A stretch of 44,612 nt of DNA. Origin: DSWT01 sp035415725 (GTDB taxonomy: Bacteria; Chloroflexota; Anaerolineae; B4-G1; SLSP01). Shown here piece by piece: positions 25,998-34,266 of this stretch; the stretch's first letter is position 1; every line of letters starts with the position of its first letter. Under the pieces are notes generated by a model. The model ran no database searches and was not told the origin of the DNA. It saw nothing but the letters and a program-made list of their open reading frames with translations. The DNA is taken from contig DAOOGN010000023.1 of NCBI GenBank assembly GCA_035415725.1, positions 1-44,612 of the forward strand, in the 5' to 3' direction. Made by a program: the position numbers and the translations under genes.

Positions 25998-27107
25998 CTA
26001 TACCTCAAGCAAATTTTGGTAGATGCGCTCTACTTTAGCCATTTCGGTATAGTAGTCATTGCGCTCTAGGATAACCTGACGATTAAAGGCCCCAAACTGA
26101 CGCCTGGTTTCTGCATTTTCCAGGAGATAGACAATTTTGTCCGCCAGGACCGCCGGATTGCGTAAGGGAATTAAAAATCCACCTTTACCATCTGTCACCC
26201 ATTGGCGATTATCCCCGAAGTCAGTGATGATGACCGGCAGTGCGCATGCCATCGCTTCGGCTGTGCTGGCCGCCAATCCTCCATCGGAGAGGGAAGTGGA
26301 AACGTAAACATCGGAGAGTGTCAGATAATCCGGTAATTCGTGATTAGGAATGGCTCCCACAAACTTGAGCTGTTCGGCGATTCCCAAAGCGGTTGCCAAT
26401 TGTTCTAGTTGGAAGCGCAGCGTTCCATTGCCGGCGATAATAAATCGCGCGTCGGGGATTTTCTCCAACACCAACGGCGCCGCACGCACTAGCGACTCAA
26501 TGTCATAGATGGGATTGAGATGGCGCAAGGAAATAACCACCGGAGCGTTTGCGGCGATTCCTAACCGCGCCCGCAAGTTGCCATCAGGAGCAGCGGGAGC
26601 GAATTTCTTGGTGTCCACACCGAAGTAAATGACCTGAATTTTATTTGGATTCGCACCCAACGCCGTCAAGGTTCCTACCAGGTGATCCGCGTCACAAGTG
26701 AGGAAGTCGGCATTTTTTAGCGCGAATTGAACGCTCCATTTAAAAAACCACGACTTGCCGGGACTAACTACAACGTCAGATCCCCAAGGAGTGATGACAA
26801 AAGGATGAAACCGACATAGTGCGCCCCAGAAGCCATAGCCCAGCGCGTCATGGGCGTGGAGAAGGTGGGGTTTGAGCCTGCGGATGTTCTGATGGATTTG
26901 CAAGATCTGAAAAGGTAAATTGGCGCCTTTAATCGTCGTGCTGCCTACTTTTAGCGGCTGCAGGAGATGCAGACTGACATTTGTAGGCGGGTTAGCTCCG
27001 AAAGGCTTTTGTGAAATGACATGGACTTCATGACCGACATCGGCGAAATATTTAACCCATCTTTGTGTATGAATTGAACTGGCATCAGCAAGATAACAGA
27101 GTTTCAC
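25998..27107 (-). CDS. Family 4 glycosyltransferase
   Basis: A 369-residue GT-B enzyme with a complete GT4 C-terminal domain: VISLRHLNPIYDIESLVRA, ARFIIAGNGTLR, LKFVGAIPNHELPDYL and SLSDGGLAASTAEAMACALPVI, where the two acidic/small residues around STAEAMACALP take the place of the EX7E motif (first Glu replaced by Gly-Gly or Ala in this version). The N-domain begins MKLCYLADASSIHTQRW. It probably transfers a hexose or uronic acid from a nucleotide donor. It follows the nucleotide-sugar dehydrogenase by 12 bases and is a good candidate to use the diacetamido-uronate made by the four upstream enzymes. Confidence 0.9.
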   Translation of the reverse strand: MKLCYLADASSIHTQRWVKYFADVGHEVHVISQKPFGANPPTNVSLHLLQPLKVGSTTIKGANLPFQILQIHQNIRRLKPHLLHAHDALGYGFWGALCRFHPFVITPWGSDVVVSPGKSWFFKWSVQFALKNADFLTCDADHLVGTLTALGANPNKIQVIYFGVDTKKFAPAAPDGNLRARLGIAANAPVVISLRHLNPIYDIESLVRAAPLVLEKIPDARFIIAGNGTLRFQLEQLATALGIAEQLKFVGAIPNHELPDYLTLSDVYVSTSLSDGGLAASTAEAMACALPVIITDFGDNRQWVTDGKGGFLIPLRNPAVLADKIVYLLENAETRRQFGAFNRQVILERNDYYTEMAKVERIYQNLLEV

Positions 27108-27119
27108 GGCTGCTTTTTC

Positions 27120-28442
27120 CTACCTTTGCCCCACCCGCCGATAAATCAACCTGGCTTGCTGTGTTTGTGCAGGGGCAAACACGCGCCGCCCATCCACCAG
27201 AATGGGTGTGCGCAGCCCGCCCTTGAGCATCGTCAGATCGAGCGTTTTGTACTCGCTGTGTGCTACCATCACCACCACTGCATCACACCCTTCTGCCATG
27301 GCATAGACGTCGCCTTGATACCCCGCTACGTAGGGATCGTGGATGACGACCTCGGCGCCGCGTTCGTGCAGTCGCGTGACCAGCACTGCGCTCGGACTGT
27401 TGCGGGTGTCGTCAGAATCTTCGAGATAAGCGTAGCCGAGCACCAGCACACGCGCGCCGGCCACAGCCTTGCCGCCCTCGTGGAGCGCCTCTTCGAGCAG
27501 AGCGACGAGGTGCAGTGGCATTCCCTCATTGACGGCGCGCGCCGCCGGGATAAGCCGAAGGGGAACACCCATCTGCTGCGCCTGATACACCAGCAACCAT
27601 GGATCCTTGGGAATACAATGTCCGCCCACGCCGGCGCCGGGCAATAGCATATTCCGCCCTGGCGATTTGTTGACCAGTTCGCGCACTTTCTCCACATCCC
27701 CACCCACCGCCTCGCAAACGAGTGCTACTTCGTTGGCAAAGGCGATGTTCACATCGCGGTAGGCGTTCTCCGCCGTTTTGACCAATTCCGCCGTGACACA
27801 ATCGGCGGGATCGAGATCAGCCTGGACGATGTGACGATACAGCGCCACCATGGCTTGCGCCGTCTCCGGCGTCGCCCCGCCACACACCCGGCTCATGTGG
27901 CGTAGATTCGCCAGCAACTTTCCCGGCATCACCCGCTCCGGGCAGTGGCCGAGGTAGAAACCGTCGTTGGCGTGCTTGCCGGACGCTTCCTCCAGCAACG
28001 GCTTGACAACGCGCGCCATGGTGCCGGGCGCGATGGTGGACTCCACAATGACCAGCGCGCCGGTCTTCAGCACCGGGCCGAGGTCACCTAGCGCGCCCTG
28101 CAAAGCAACGTAGCGCGGCGTGTGCTGTTCGTCCACCGGGGTCTCCACGCAGACGATGACGATGTCGCAGTCGCGCAAGGCGGCATATTGCGTGGTCGCA
28201 CGCAACTGTCCCGTGGCTACGACCGTTGCCAGCAGTTCCGCCAGCCCCGGCTCGCGTCCCTCGATGGGCGAAATCCCGGCATTGATGATCTGCACCCGCT
28301 CGGCTTTGACGTCCACCCCCACCACGGTGAAGCCGGCCTCGGCAAACAGACACGCTACGGGCAAACCCACGTAGCCTAACCCAATCACACCCATCCGGGC
28401 AGTTTTTGCGGCGATCTTCTGCTGGAGCGTTGACCCACTCAT
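27120..28442 (-). CDS. wbpA: Nucleotide-sugar 6-dehydrogenase (UDP-GlcNAc/ManNAc type)
   Basis: A 440-residue enzyme of the UDP-glucose/GDP-mannose dehydrogenase family. NAD-binding GLGYVG (21-26), the central dimer helix with KTAENAYRDVNIAFANE, and catalytic Cys276 in GVGGHCIPKDPW are intact. The GGHCIP-KDP pattern and length fit the WecC/WbpA branch, which oxidises C6 of UDP-GlcNAc or UDP-ManNAc with two NAD+. Together with the three genes upstream it would start the route to UDP-2,3-diacetamido-2,3-dideoxy-glucuronate, as WbpA does in Pseudomonas. The exact substrate is inferred from context. ATG at 28442 overlaps the upstream stop (ATGA). Confidence 0.9.
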   Translation of the reverse strand: MSGSTLQQKIAAKTARMGVIGLGYVGLPVACLFAEAGFTVVGVDVKAERVQIINAGISPIEGREPGLAELLATVVATGQLRATTQYAALRDCDIVIVCVETPVDEQHTPRYVALQGALGDLGPVLKTGALVIVESTIAPGTMARVVKPLLEEASGKHANDGFYLGHCPERVMPGKLLANLRHMSRVCGGATPETAQAMVALYRHIVQADLDPADCVTAELVKTAENAYRDVNIAFANEVALVCEAVGGDVEKVRELVNKSPGRNMLLPGAGVGGHCIPKDPWLLVYQAQQMGVPLRLIPAARAVNEGMPLHLVALLEEALHEGGKAVAGARVLVLGYAYLEDSDDTRNSPSAVLVTRLHERGAEVVIHDPYVAGYQGDVYAMAEGCDAVVVMVAHSEYKTLDLTMLKGGLRTPILVDGRRVFAPAQTQQARLIYRRVGQR

Positions 28443-29449
28443 CTCCCTACCTCAAGCACCTGATGTGTTCTGCCGGACTCCACTATGGCTAATGCCAGAC
28501 GCAAGGCGGCCAGCCCGTCCGCACCGCTCACCGGCAGCGGCGTATCGTTCAAGACCGCCGTGACAAATGCCTCCAGTTCTGCCCGCAACGGCTCGTAGCG
28601 TTGGATCGGATAGCGGACCATCCGCCCTTCACTCACCCCTTTGAGAATGCTGAGATGGTTCCAGGTCAAGCTGTTGGCTTCGGCATTCTCGTAGAAGAAA
28701 AGGTCTTGCGTGAGATCGTCAGCCCGAAACATTCCTTGCTCACCCAGCACCAGCACTTCGCGCACTTTTTGGGGCGTCAACCAGTTGATGTCCAGCACGC
28801 CGATGCTTTGGTTGTCGAAGCGCAGCAGCGCCGTCATTAAATCCTCGTGCTCCGTGTGGATACGCTGTTCCGTCTCGGCAAAGACACGCACCGGTTCAGC
28901 TTCGCTGATAAAACGCATCACATCCAGGTCGTGGGGCGCTAAATCAACGACCACCCCTACATCCCGCACCCGGGGCGGAAACGGTCCCACGCGCCGGCAG
29001 ACCATTTGGAAGATTTTGCCCGGCTCACCGGCGCTCAAATGCTCTTTCAAGGCCCGAATGGCTGGACTGAAGCGCACGATATGTCCGACCATCAAACGTC
29101 GGCCCAAGGTCTGCGCACACTCAACCAGCGCTTGAGCTTCTTCCACCGTCGCCGCAATGGGTTTTTCGATCAGGACGTCCACGCCGGCTGCCATGACCGC
29201 TTCCGCCACCGCCCGATGGTCACGTGTGGGGACGGCGACGGTGACCACATCGGGCCTTTCGCGCTCCAGCAAGGCTCGATAATCGGTGTACGCTGGGACA
29301 CCATATTTAGCGGCGACCTGCTGCCCCATATCCAGGTTCACGTCGGCGACGCCGACCAATCGGGTTTGGGGAAGCTCCGTGTAAACGCGCACGTGGTTGC
29401 GTCCCATCGCCCCCACACCGATGACGGCGGCTTTGAGATGGGCGCTCAT
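28439..29449 (-). CDS. wbpB: Gfo/Idh/MocA oxidoreductase, WbpB/WlbA-like 3-dehydrogenase
   Basis: A 336-residue two-domain oxidoreductase. The N-terminal Rossmann domain has GVGAMG (11-16) and the catalytic EKP (95-97); the C-terminal domain starts near residue 125 with the GHIVRFSPA strand. WbpB/WlbA proteins oxidise the C3 hydroxyl of UDP-N-acetylglucosaminuronate to a 3-keto sugar, passing hydride through NAD and 2-oxoglutarate. The assignment rests on its position between the aminotransferase and the dehydrogenase in the same order of function. It is joined to both neighbours by ATGA overlaps, which suggests tight stoichiometry. Confidence 0.88.
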   Translation of the reverse strand: MSAHLKAAVIGVGAMGRNHVRVYTELPQTRLVGVADVNLDMGQQVAAKYGVPAYTDYRALLERERPDVVTVAVPTRDHRAVAEAVMAAGVDVLIEKPIAATVEEAQALVECAQTLGRRLMVGHIVRFSPAIRALKEHLSAGEPGKIFQMVCRRVGPFPPRVRDVGVVVDLAPHDLDVMRFISEAEPVRVFAETEQRIHTEHEDLMTALLRFDNQSIGVLDINWLTPQKVREVLVLGEQGMFRADDLTQDLFFYENAEANSLTWNHLSILKGVSEGRMVRYPIQRYEPLRAELEAFVTAVLNDTPLPVSGADGLAALRLALAIVESGRTHQVLEVGR

Positions 29450-30528
29450 GCTGGCTCCATAAAGCCGTTGACCACCGCCACGATGGTCTCCAAGTCGGCC
29501 TGGGTAAGTGCCGGGTGAACCGGCAACGAGAGCACTTCCGCCGTGGCCCGCTCGGCCTCCGGCAAATGCTGATTGTAGCCCAACTGCTGCGTGTAATAAG
29601 TCTGCTGGTGAATCGCCACCGGATAGTAAACGCCAACGCCGATCCCGTTGGCTTGCAGGTGTTCCAGCAGCGCATCACGGCGTCCGCCAGGAACGCGGAT
29701 GGTATACTGGTGGAACACGTGGGTATACCCCTCCGGCACCACGGGAACGGTGACGCCGCGTAAGTGGGCGCTCAAATAGCGCGCGTTGGCGATGCGCACC
29801 GCGTTGAACTGCTCCAGTTTGTGGAGCTGCACCAGACCAATGGCCGCGTGAACATCGGTCATGCGGAAATTAAAGCCCAGTTCATCGTGATAATAGCGTC
29901 GTCTCATGCCGTGTTGGCGGATGACCTGACAGTTCTCGGCAATACGGGCATCGTTTGTGGTGATCATCCCCCCTTCCGCCGAGGTGATGTTCTTGGTGGG
30001 GTACAGCGAGAACGTGCCCGTCCCCCATGCTCCGGCGCGCTTGCCGTGCAGAGACGCCCCGTGAGATTGGCAGGCATCCTCGATAACAATCAAGCCATAC
30101 TTATCGACGAGCGCCTGGATGGCCTCCATATCCGCCATCAGCCCGAACAAATGCACCGGCAAAATCGCCTTCGTGCGCGGCGTGATGGCGGCCTCAATCT
30201 GTGCCGGGTCCAGGTTGAACGTTGCCGGCTCGATGTCTACGAACACCGGCCTGGCTCCAGTGAACAGGATGCTGTTGGACGAGGCGATAAACGTGAAGGG
30301 CGAGGTGATAACCTCGTCGCCGGGGCCGATGCCATGGGCCAGGAGGGCTCCATGGAGGGCCGTCGTTCCGCTGCTGGTCGCAATCGCATACGAGACGCCG
30401 CACATCGCCGCGAAGGCTTCCTCAAAAGCCTTGACTCGTGGCCCTTGGGCTAACATGCCCGAATCCAAAACCTCCAGTACGGCCTGTTTCTCTTCATCCC
30501 CGATGAGGGGTTTAGCTATAGGAATCAT
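29446..30528 (-). CDS. wbpE: DegT-family aminotransferase, WbpE/WlbC-like
   Basis: A 360-residue PLP enzyme. TSSGTTALHGALLAHGIGPGDEV, Asp151 in VIEDACQSHGA and PLP Lys179 in FSLYPTKNITSAEGGM are the family hallmarks. The SLYPTKN form is characteristic of the WbpE/WlbC/VioA-type group, which aminates 3-keto UDP-sugars using Glu. It would make the 3-amino group that the acetyltransferase upstream then acetylates. ATG at 30528 overlaps the acetyltransferase stop (ATGA) and has GGAGGGAAG upstream. It differs clearly from the other DegT gene at 17536-18639, so the locus probably makes two amino sugars. Confidence 0.9.
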   Translation of the reverse strand: MIPIAKPLIGDEEKQAVLEVLDSGMLAQGPRVKAFEEAFAAMCGVSYAIATSSGTTALHGALLAHGIGPGDEVITSPFTFIASSNSILFTGARPVFVDIEPATFNLDPAQIEAAITPRTKAILPVHLFGLMADMEAIQALVDKYGLIVIEDACQSHGASLHGKRAGAWGTGTFSLYPTKNITSAEGGMITTNDARIAENCQVIRQHGMRRRYYHDELGFNFRMTDVHAAIGLVQLHKLEQFNAVRIANARYLSAHLRGVTVPVVPEGYTHVFHQYTIRVPGGRRDALLEHLQANGIGVGVYYPVAIHQQTYYTQQLGYNQHLPEAERATAEVLSLPVHPALTQADLETIVAVVNGFMEPA

Positions 30529-31136
30529 GGCACTTCCCTCCATGTGGCGCTAGAGATAGCGACGGTTTGACCGCAGTGTGGACAGTGTGCTAGCATAACG
30601 TCATTGTGCATTTCGCCCGGCGACAAACGCGCGCCGCAGGCGCACACAAAGCCGATTAACCGCGCCGGGTTGCCGACGACCAGGCCGTGGGCCGGGACGT
30701 CTTTTGTGACGACGGCGCCCGCCCCCACCATCGCCCATTCGCCCACGACAACCTTGGGCAAGAGGGTGGCATTCGCGCCCAGCGCTGCCCCACGTTTGAT
30801 TACAATCCGCCCTGGAACCCACTCAGCGGCAGTCTTTAACGAACCGTCGGGGTTCACCGCGCGCGGCAGATTGTCATTGGTGAAGCACACGTGCGGGCCG
30901 ACGAAGACCCCATCTTCAATCTCGACGCCGTGATAGATCGAAACGTAGTTCTGCACTTTGACGTTGTTGCCAATCCGCACACCAAAATCCACGTAGACCC
31001 CCTTGCCGAGGATGCAGTTTTGGCCGATCTGGGCACCTTCGCGCACCTGACAATGATGCCAGATACTTGTACCGGGACCGATCTGCGCCTTGTCCGAAAC
31101 GTCCGCCGTGGGATGAATCCTCACCTCATCATGCAT
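30525..31136 (-). CDS. wbpD: Left-handed beta-helix N-acetyltransferase, WbpD/WlbB-like, with Cys-rich tail
   Basis: A 203-residue hexapeptide acyltransferase. Imperfect hexads run from about residue 5 to 150 (for example ADVSDKAQIGPGTSIWHHC, GQNCILGKGVYVDFGVRIG, GAVVTKDVPAHGLVVGNPAR), ending in the usual GNPAR segment. In WbpD/WlbB enzymes this domain acetylates the 3-amino group of UDP-2-acetamido-3-amino-glucuronate with acetyl-CoA. The last ~45 residues hold CACG and CPHCG, a zinc-ribbon-like tail. ATG at 31136 is chosen because GGGAGG precedes it; the longer open frame upstream runs through a dispersed repeat. It is the first gene of the polysaccharide locus. Confidence 0.88.
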   Translation of the reverse strand: MHDEVRIHPTADVSDKAQIGPGTSIWHHCQVREGAQIGQNCILGKGVYVDFGVRIGNNVKVQNYVSIYHGVEIEDGVFVGPHVCFTNDNLPRAVNPDGSLKTAAEWVPGRIVIKRGAALGANATLLPKVVVGEWAMVGAGAVVTKDVPAHGLVVGNPARLIGFVCACGARLSPGEMHNDVMLAHCPHCGQTVAISSATWREVP

Positions 31137-31154
31137 ATGGCTGTGTCCTCCCTT

Positions 31155-31193
31155 GAAAATAGCCCCAGAGCACCCAGAGTTCACAGAGAAAAA
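31155..31193. repeat. 39-bp repeat copy 1, in the leader of the acetyltransferase gene
   Basis: Bases 31155-31193 match 31991-32029 at 38 of 39 positions (core AGAGCACCCAGAGTTCACAG). On the minus strand it lies just upstream of the ribosome-binding site of the acetyltransferase. The other copy has the same position upstream of the uridine kinase. Confidence 0.85.
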
Positions 31194-31199
31194 TACACC

Positions 31200-31330
31200 T
31201 TCTTCATGTCCTGCGTGTCCTTCGTGGTGGAAAGTTTTCATTCCACCGCTGATGAACACCAGTTGATGTGAAATTCCTTTGCTGTTGCTGGCGGCAGATT
31301 GAGCCGATGGAGCAGATTTTTTAGTCTGCT
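31200..31330. repeat. Second class of dispersed repeat and two hairpins in the udk-polysaccharide gap
   Basis: The stretch with GTCCTGCGTGTCCTTCGTGG (31209-31228) resembles a widespread intergenic repeat built on GTCCTTCGTGGTG. It contains the hairpin GGTGGAA (31226-31232) / TTCCACC (31241-31247). A further hairpin, AGCAGA (31311-31316) / TCTGCT (31325-31330), lies 17 bases past the uridine kinase stop and may weakly terminate it. I see no convincing promoter for the polysaccharide operon in this 210-base gap. Confidence 0.5.
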
Positions 31331-31346
31331 GCTAAGAGAATGTTTT

Positions 31347-31973
31347 TCATGACGTGTGTTCCCCTAGCAATCCCCGTATCCGCGCTGCCACCATCTCGAT
31401 AGCTACTTCGTTGAAGCCGCCTTCGGGGATGATGACGTCGGCATAGCGCTTGCTCGGCTCGACGAACTCCAGGTGCATCGGGCGTACTGTGGTCATATAC
31501 TGCGTAATCACCGACTCGAAGGTCCGCCCGCGCTCTTGCATGTCGCGTTGCAAACGTCGAATGAGTCGGATGTCCGCGTCGGTATCGATGAACAGCTTGA
31601 CGTCGAACAGGGAGCGCAAGGCCGGCTCGGCAAAGATCAGGATGCCTTCTACCATAATGATGGGAGATGGCTCGACATGGATCGTCTCATCGGCTCGGAC
31701 ATGCTGCGTGAAGTCGTAGACGGGAATTTCTACCGCCTGACCGTCGCGTAGCATTTTGAGATGCTCAATCATCAGGCGGGTTTCCAATGCGTCGGGATGA
31801 TCGAAGTTGGTTCTGCTGCGCTCTGCGAACGTCAGATGCCGCAAGTCTTTGTAATAGGCGTCGTGGGGAATGTAGGTGATATGTTCGGCCCCGACTTGTT
31901 CCAGAATGCGATTTGCCACTGTCGTTTTGCCGGAGCCTGTTCCGCCTGCTACGCCGATGATAATTGAACGCAT
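31347..31973 (-). CDS. udk: Uridine kinase
   Basis: A 208-residue P-loop kinase of typical Udk length. Walker A is GGTGSGKTT (10-18); YIPHDAYYKDLRHLTFAER, TNFDHPDALET and VYDFTQHVR form the uridine-binding lid and base region, and IIMVEGILIFAEPALR carries the second acidic site. It phosphorylates uridine and cytidine to UMP/CMP for pyrimidine salvage. Position just upstream of a locus that consumes UDP-sugars may be incidental. ATG at 31973 follows AAGGAG by 6 bases; the longer frame was rejected because it has no ribosome-binding site. Confidence 0.95.
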   Translation of the reverse strand: MRSIIIGVAGGTGSGKTTVANRILEQVGAEHITYIPHDAYYKDLRHLTFAERSRTNFDHPDALETRLMIEHLKMLRDGQAVEIPVYDFTQHVRADETIHVEPSPIIMVEGILIFAEPALRSLFDVKLFIDTDADIRLIRRLQRDMQERGRTFESVITQYMTTVRPMHLEFVEPSKRYADVIIPEGGFNEVAIEMVAARIRGLLGEHTS

Positions 31974-31990
31974 AACAATCTCCTTCCTCT

Positions 31991-32029
31991 GAAAATGGCC
32001 CCAGAGCACCCAGAGTTCACAGAGAAAAA
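31991..32029. repeat. 39-bp repeat copy 2, in the leader of udk
   Basis: Differs from 31155-31193 at a single base. It ends 18 bases upstream of the udk start codon. It belongs to the same dispersed family, and its repeated placement just before ribosome-binding sites is noteworthy. Confidence 0.85.
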
Positions 32030-32049
32030 CATAAATCCTTGTATTTATT

Positions 32050-32165
32050 CAAGCTAGTCAGCTTGGCAAAACAACTTATTCTCTATACCGGATTTAGCGT
32101 GGACTTCGGTATATCCGCTGCTTGGGGATGACGAGATATTCGTGTTTCTATAAGCCCATCCCCCC
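32050..32165 (-). repeat. Structured repeat element, copy A
   Basis: Copy A of a ~115-bp element that recurs at 41804-41916. It has stem 1 CAAGCT/AGCTTG (32050-32055/32060-32065) around AGTC, stem 2 TATACCG/CGGTATA (32084-32090/32107-32113), then GGGGATGACGAGATATT (32124-32140) and a C-rich end (32158-32165). On the minus strand it covers the stop codon and the 3' flank of the membrane-protein gene. In copy B both stems are kept, with different sequences in stem 1. It may be an RNA 3' structure or a mobile palindromic repeat; strand is assigned from the flanking gene. Confidence 0.6.
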
Positions 32166-33149
32166 TGCCCCCTTCTTCCCCGCTGGCGGGGGCGCCTGGC
32201 GGCAGAAGAGATAGGTGCCCAGAACGGCGCTACTCAACGCCAACATCCCCAGCCCTTCCAAGAGCGCGCCGGGGTTGTAAACGGCTTCATATTGCTTCAG
32301 GGCATAGCGGTTGAATTGCACACGCACGGTGTCGGCAAAGAGCGTGCCATCTCCCTGTAACGCCGTCTCCACGAGCAACTCCCCATCGGCGCTGTGGTAA
32401 ACTTGAACCTGAAGCGGCGCATCATTTTGGCGTGGCCGGCTCAGGCGGAAAACGAACCCGATCTGGGGCAGCGCAAAATAGGCTTCTGGCATTTCGTCGG
32501 TCAACACGAGGCGCAGTTGCTCCTGCGGGTCAGCGCGCGCCGAAGGAGACAGGAGCAAGACCTCTCCTTGTTCATTGACCGCCCGCACGACCAGCCCCAC
32601 GCTGTTCCCTTTGGGGACTAAGTATAGTCCATAATGTTCCGTCAACAATGTCATAGCGCCATGCGGGGGTGGCAGCGTCAAGCCGGCATCCGCTATGACA
32701 ATGGATTCCTCCGGCCACACCATGACGTCTGACTGTTTCCATCCCCACAGCGTTTGTGCGCCCCAGCCGGCCACAATCAACATACCGCCCACCCATGATA
32801 ACACCTGCAGTCGGCGACGAGAACGCGATAAGCCGCGCCACCGCTCAACCGCATCGGCTGCCCGTGTGACGATGATCCATACCAGCAAGATGAGCAGACC
32901 GCGCATCCAGATGGAGGTCCGTAGGGTGAGCAAGCCCAGGGTTGAGAGGGGGGCCGTCCAGTCTTTGAGGACGGAACGCTGTTCGGCGAGCCAACGCGAA
33001 TAGCCGGGACTGGCAAGGCTGGATACCGGCGCCTGGGGCAGAAACACGATCAGGAGTTGGACAATCCACAAGGCGGCTACGGCTTCGCTCAACCTTTTAT
33101 CCTCACCTAGCCATTGCCACACTTTATCGAGTAGTCGCTGCGCCTGCAT
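32148..33149 (-). CDS. Membrane protein of unknown function
   Basis: I do not recognise this 333-residue protein. It has hydrophobic helices near residues ~25-40, ~72-92 and ~118-138, then a hydrophilic domain of about 160 residues predicted to be mostly beta-strand (for example LYLVPKGNSVGLVVRAVNEQGEVLLLSPSA), then a C-terminal helix (~298-320) and a Pro/Gly-rich tail. The fold could be an external beta domain held between membrane segments. ATG at 33149 is preferred because GAAGGG lies 6 bases upstream and a terminator separates it from the tRNA gene; longer frames run into the tRNA. Its 3' end overlaps a repeat element. Confidence 0.75.
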   Translation of the reverse strand: MQAQRLLDKVWQWLGEDKRLSEAVAALWIVQLLIVFLPQAPVSSLASPGYSRWLAEQRSVLKDWTAPLSTLGLLTLRTSIWMRGLLILLVWIIVTRAADAVERWRGLSRSRRRLQVLSWVGGMLIVAGWGAQTLWGWKQSDVMVWPEESIVIADAGLTLPPPHGAMTLLTEHYGLYLVPKGNSVGLVVRAVNEQGEVLLLSPSARADPQEQLRLVLTDEMPEAYFALPQIGFVFRLSRPRQNDAPLQVQVYHSADGELLVETALQGDGTLFADTVRVQFNRYALKQYEAVYNPGALLEGLGMLALSSAVLGTYLFCRQAPPPAGKKGAGGMGL

Positions 33150-33172
33150 GGATCCCTTCACCATTGAGCTAC

Positions 33173-33197
33173 AAAAAAGCCCCGCTGACTCCGGGGC
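33173..33197 (-). terminator. Rho-independent terminator of the tRNA-Thr gene
   Basis: On the minus strand GCCCCG (33197-33192) and CGGGGC (33184-33179) form a 6-bp GC stem with a 7-base loop, followed by six T (33178-33173). It lies 7 bases past the tRNA 3' end. Confidence 0.85.
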
Positions 33198-33203
33198 CGG
33201 AGA

Positions 33204-33276
33204 AGCCATCCTTGGGAGTTGAACCCAAAACCGGGCGCTTACGAAGCGTCTGCTCTGCCGATTGAGCTAGGATGGC
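33204..33276 (-). tRNA. tRNA-Thr(CGU)
   Basis: A 73-nt cloverleaf: acceptor GCCATCC/GGATGGC (7 pairs), D-arm GCTC/GAGC, anticodon loop TTCGTAA with anticodon CGT (reads ACG, Thr), T-stem TTGGG/CCCAA with loop TTCAACT, discriminator T. CCA is not encoded. The anticodon stem GACGC/GCGCC has one A-C mismatch (positions 28-42). It has its own promoter and terminator, so it is a single-gene unit. Confidence 0.93.
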
Positions 33277-33290
33277 ATCATACAGACGCC

Positions 33291-33318
33291 ATTATACTCA
33301 TAACCCCCAAGATAGCAA
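33291..33318 (-). promoter_or_regulatory. Sigma-70-type promoter of the tRNA-Thr gene
   Basis: On the minus strand TTGCTA (33318-33313) and TATAAT (33296-33291) are separated by 16 bases. The -10 box ends 14 bases before the tRNA 5' end, so transcription would begin just ahead of it. Confidence 0.65.
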
Positions 33319-33490
33319 GCATGGACCGTCGCCGTGAGCGCCCCCGGCGCAACCGGAAACTTGATCCTGACGTATTATAAGTTGGTTCTTCAGGATTTCG
33401 CGGGGTTGAAATCAAAAATTAGCCCCAGATTGACACGCCAAGTCTAAAAAATCATGGACTCTCACCATCACGAAAGGGGGAAAAACAGCT

Positions 33491-33519
33491 TTGACAAAGG
33501 ACGGGTTCGACTGTAGACT
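33491..33519 (+). promoter_or_regulatory. Sigma-70-type promoter of the pspA-like module
   Basis: TTGACA (33491-33496), a 17-base spacer and TAGACT (33514-33519) form a good housekeeping promoter about 48 bases upstream of the pspA-like start. No sigma-54 element (GG-N10-GC) is evident, unlike enterobacterial psp promoters. Confidence 0.65.
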
Positions 33520-33567
33520 AAACTATGAAACTATGATATGATGAAATAACTTAAGGAGGTAAATAAA

Positions 33568-34248
33568 ATGGCAACTCTTTTGGAAAAAGTATCAACTTTG
33601 ATTTCGGCGAATTTGCATTCCCTCGTCGATAAAGCGCTCAAAAGCAACAGCGTCGCTGTAATCGACCAATACATCCGGCAGATTGAGGACAGCCTGGAAG
33701 ATTTGGAGGACGCCGCGGCGACCATCGGCGGTGAGGTGAAGTCGCTTCAGCGCAAGCTCGCCGACTATGAGCAGAAAGCCGGCGAGTTGGACCGCGCGAT
33801 TGATGCGTTCCTGATGGAAGGCAACGAGACGGCCGCGGTGGGCGTTCAGAACAAGCTCAACAGTACCCAGCGGCTGATCGAAACTTTCCGCGAGCAAGCC
33901 ACGCGCCAGGAAGGGGAGTACCAGAAGTTACTCGACGCCAAGGTCAAACTGGAAGCGCGTCTGGCGACGATGAAGCAGCAGCGCGAAGAACTTCAGGCTC
34001 TGCTCGAACTGGCGAAGAGCAAAGAAATCTCCCTCAAGGCCATGAAGGGGCTGGATGACTTGATGGGATCGGGAGATTCTGACATCAGCCGGCTCGCGGA
34101 GAGCGTCTATGCGCGGTTGGACAAAGCCTCCACTGCCGTCGAAATACGCACCACCAACCTCGACGAACAGGTCGACGACGTTCTGGATCGCAAAACCATC
34201 AACACGCAGCTTGCCGACCGGCGTAAAAAACTCGGCTTGAGTGAGTAG
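33568..34248 (+). CDS. pspA: PspA/IM30 (Vipp1)-family membrane-remodelling protein
   Basis: A 226-residue, almost wholly helical protein of normal PspA length. The amphipathic N-terminal helix MATLLEKVSTLISANLHSL is the membrane-binding end, followed by the PspA hallmark DQYIRQIEDSLEDLEDA and a long charged coiled coil (~40-150), then C-terminal helices. PspA/IM30 proteins are bacterial ESCRT-III relatives that assemble on damaged membranes. ATG at 33568 follows a perfect TAAGGAGG. It is the first gene of a plus-strand module whose other members are surface or membrane-anchored binding proteins, which suggests a link between envelope sensing and membrane repair. No PspB/PspC or PspF gene is present. 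Confidence 0.92.
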   Translation: MATLLEKVSTLISANLHSLVDKALKSNSVAVIDQYIRQIEDSLEDLEDAAATIGGEVKSLQRKLADYEQKAGELDRAIDAFLMEGNETAAVGVQNKLNSTQRLIETFREQATRQEGEYQKLLDAKVKLEARLATMKQQREELQALLELAKSKEISLKAMKGLDDLMGSGDSDISRLAESVYARLDKASTAVEIRTTNLDEQVDDVLDRKTINTQLADRRKKLGLSE

Positions 34249-34266
34249 GGAAACATTCTCACGGTG

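Noticed and set aside
33204..33276. tRNA-Thr gene as the attachment site of an integrated element
   Set aside because: No integrase gene is next to it and I see no repeated copy of its 3' end in the window.
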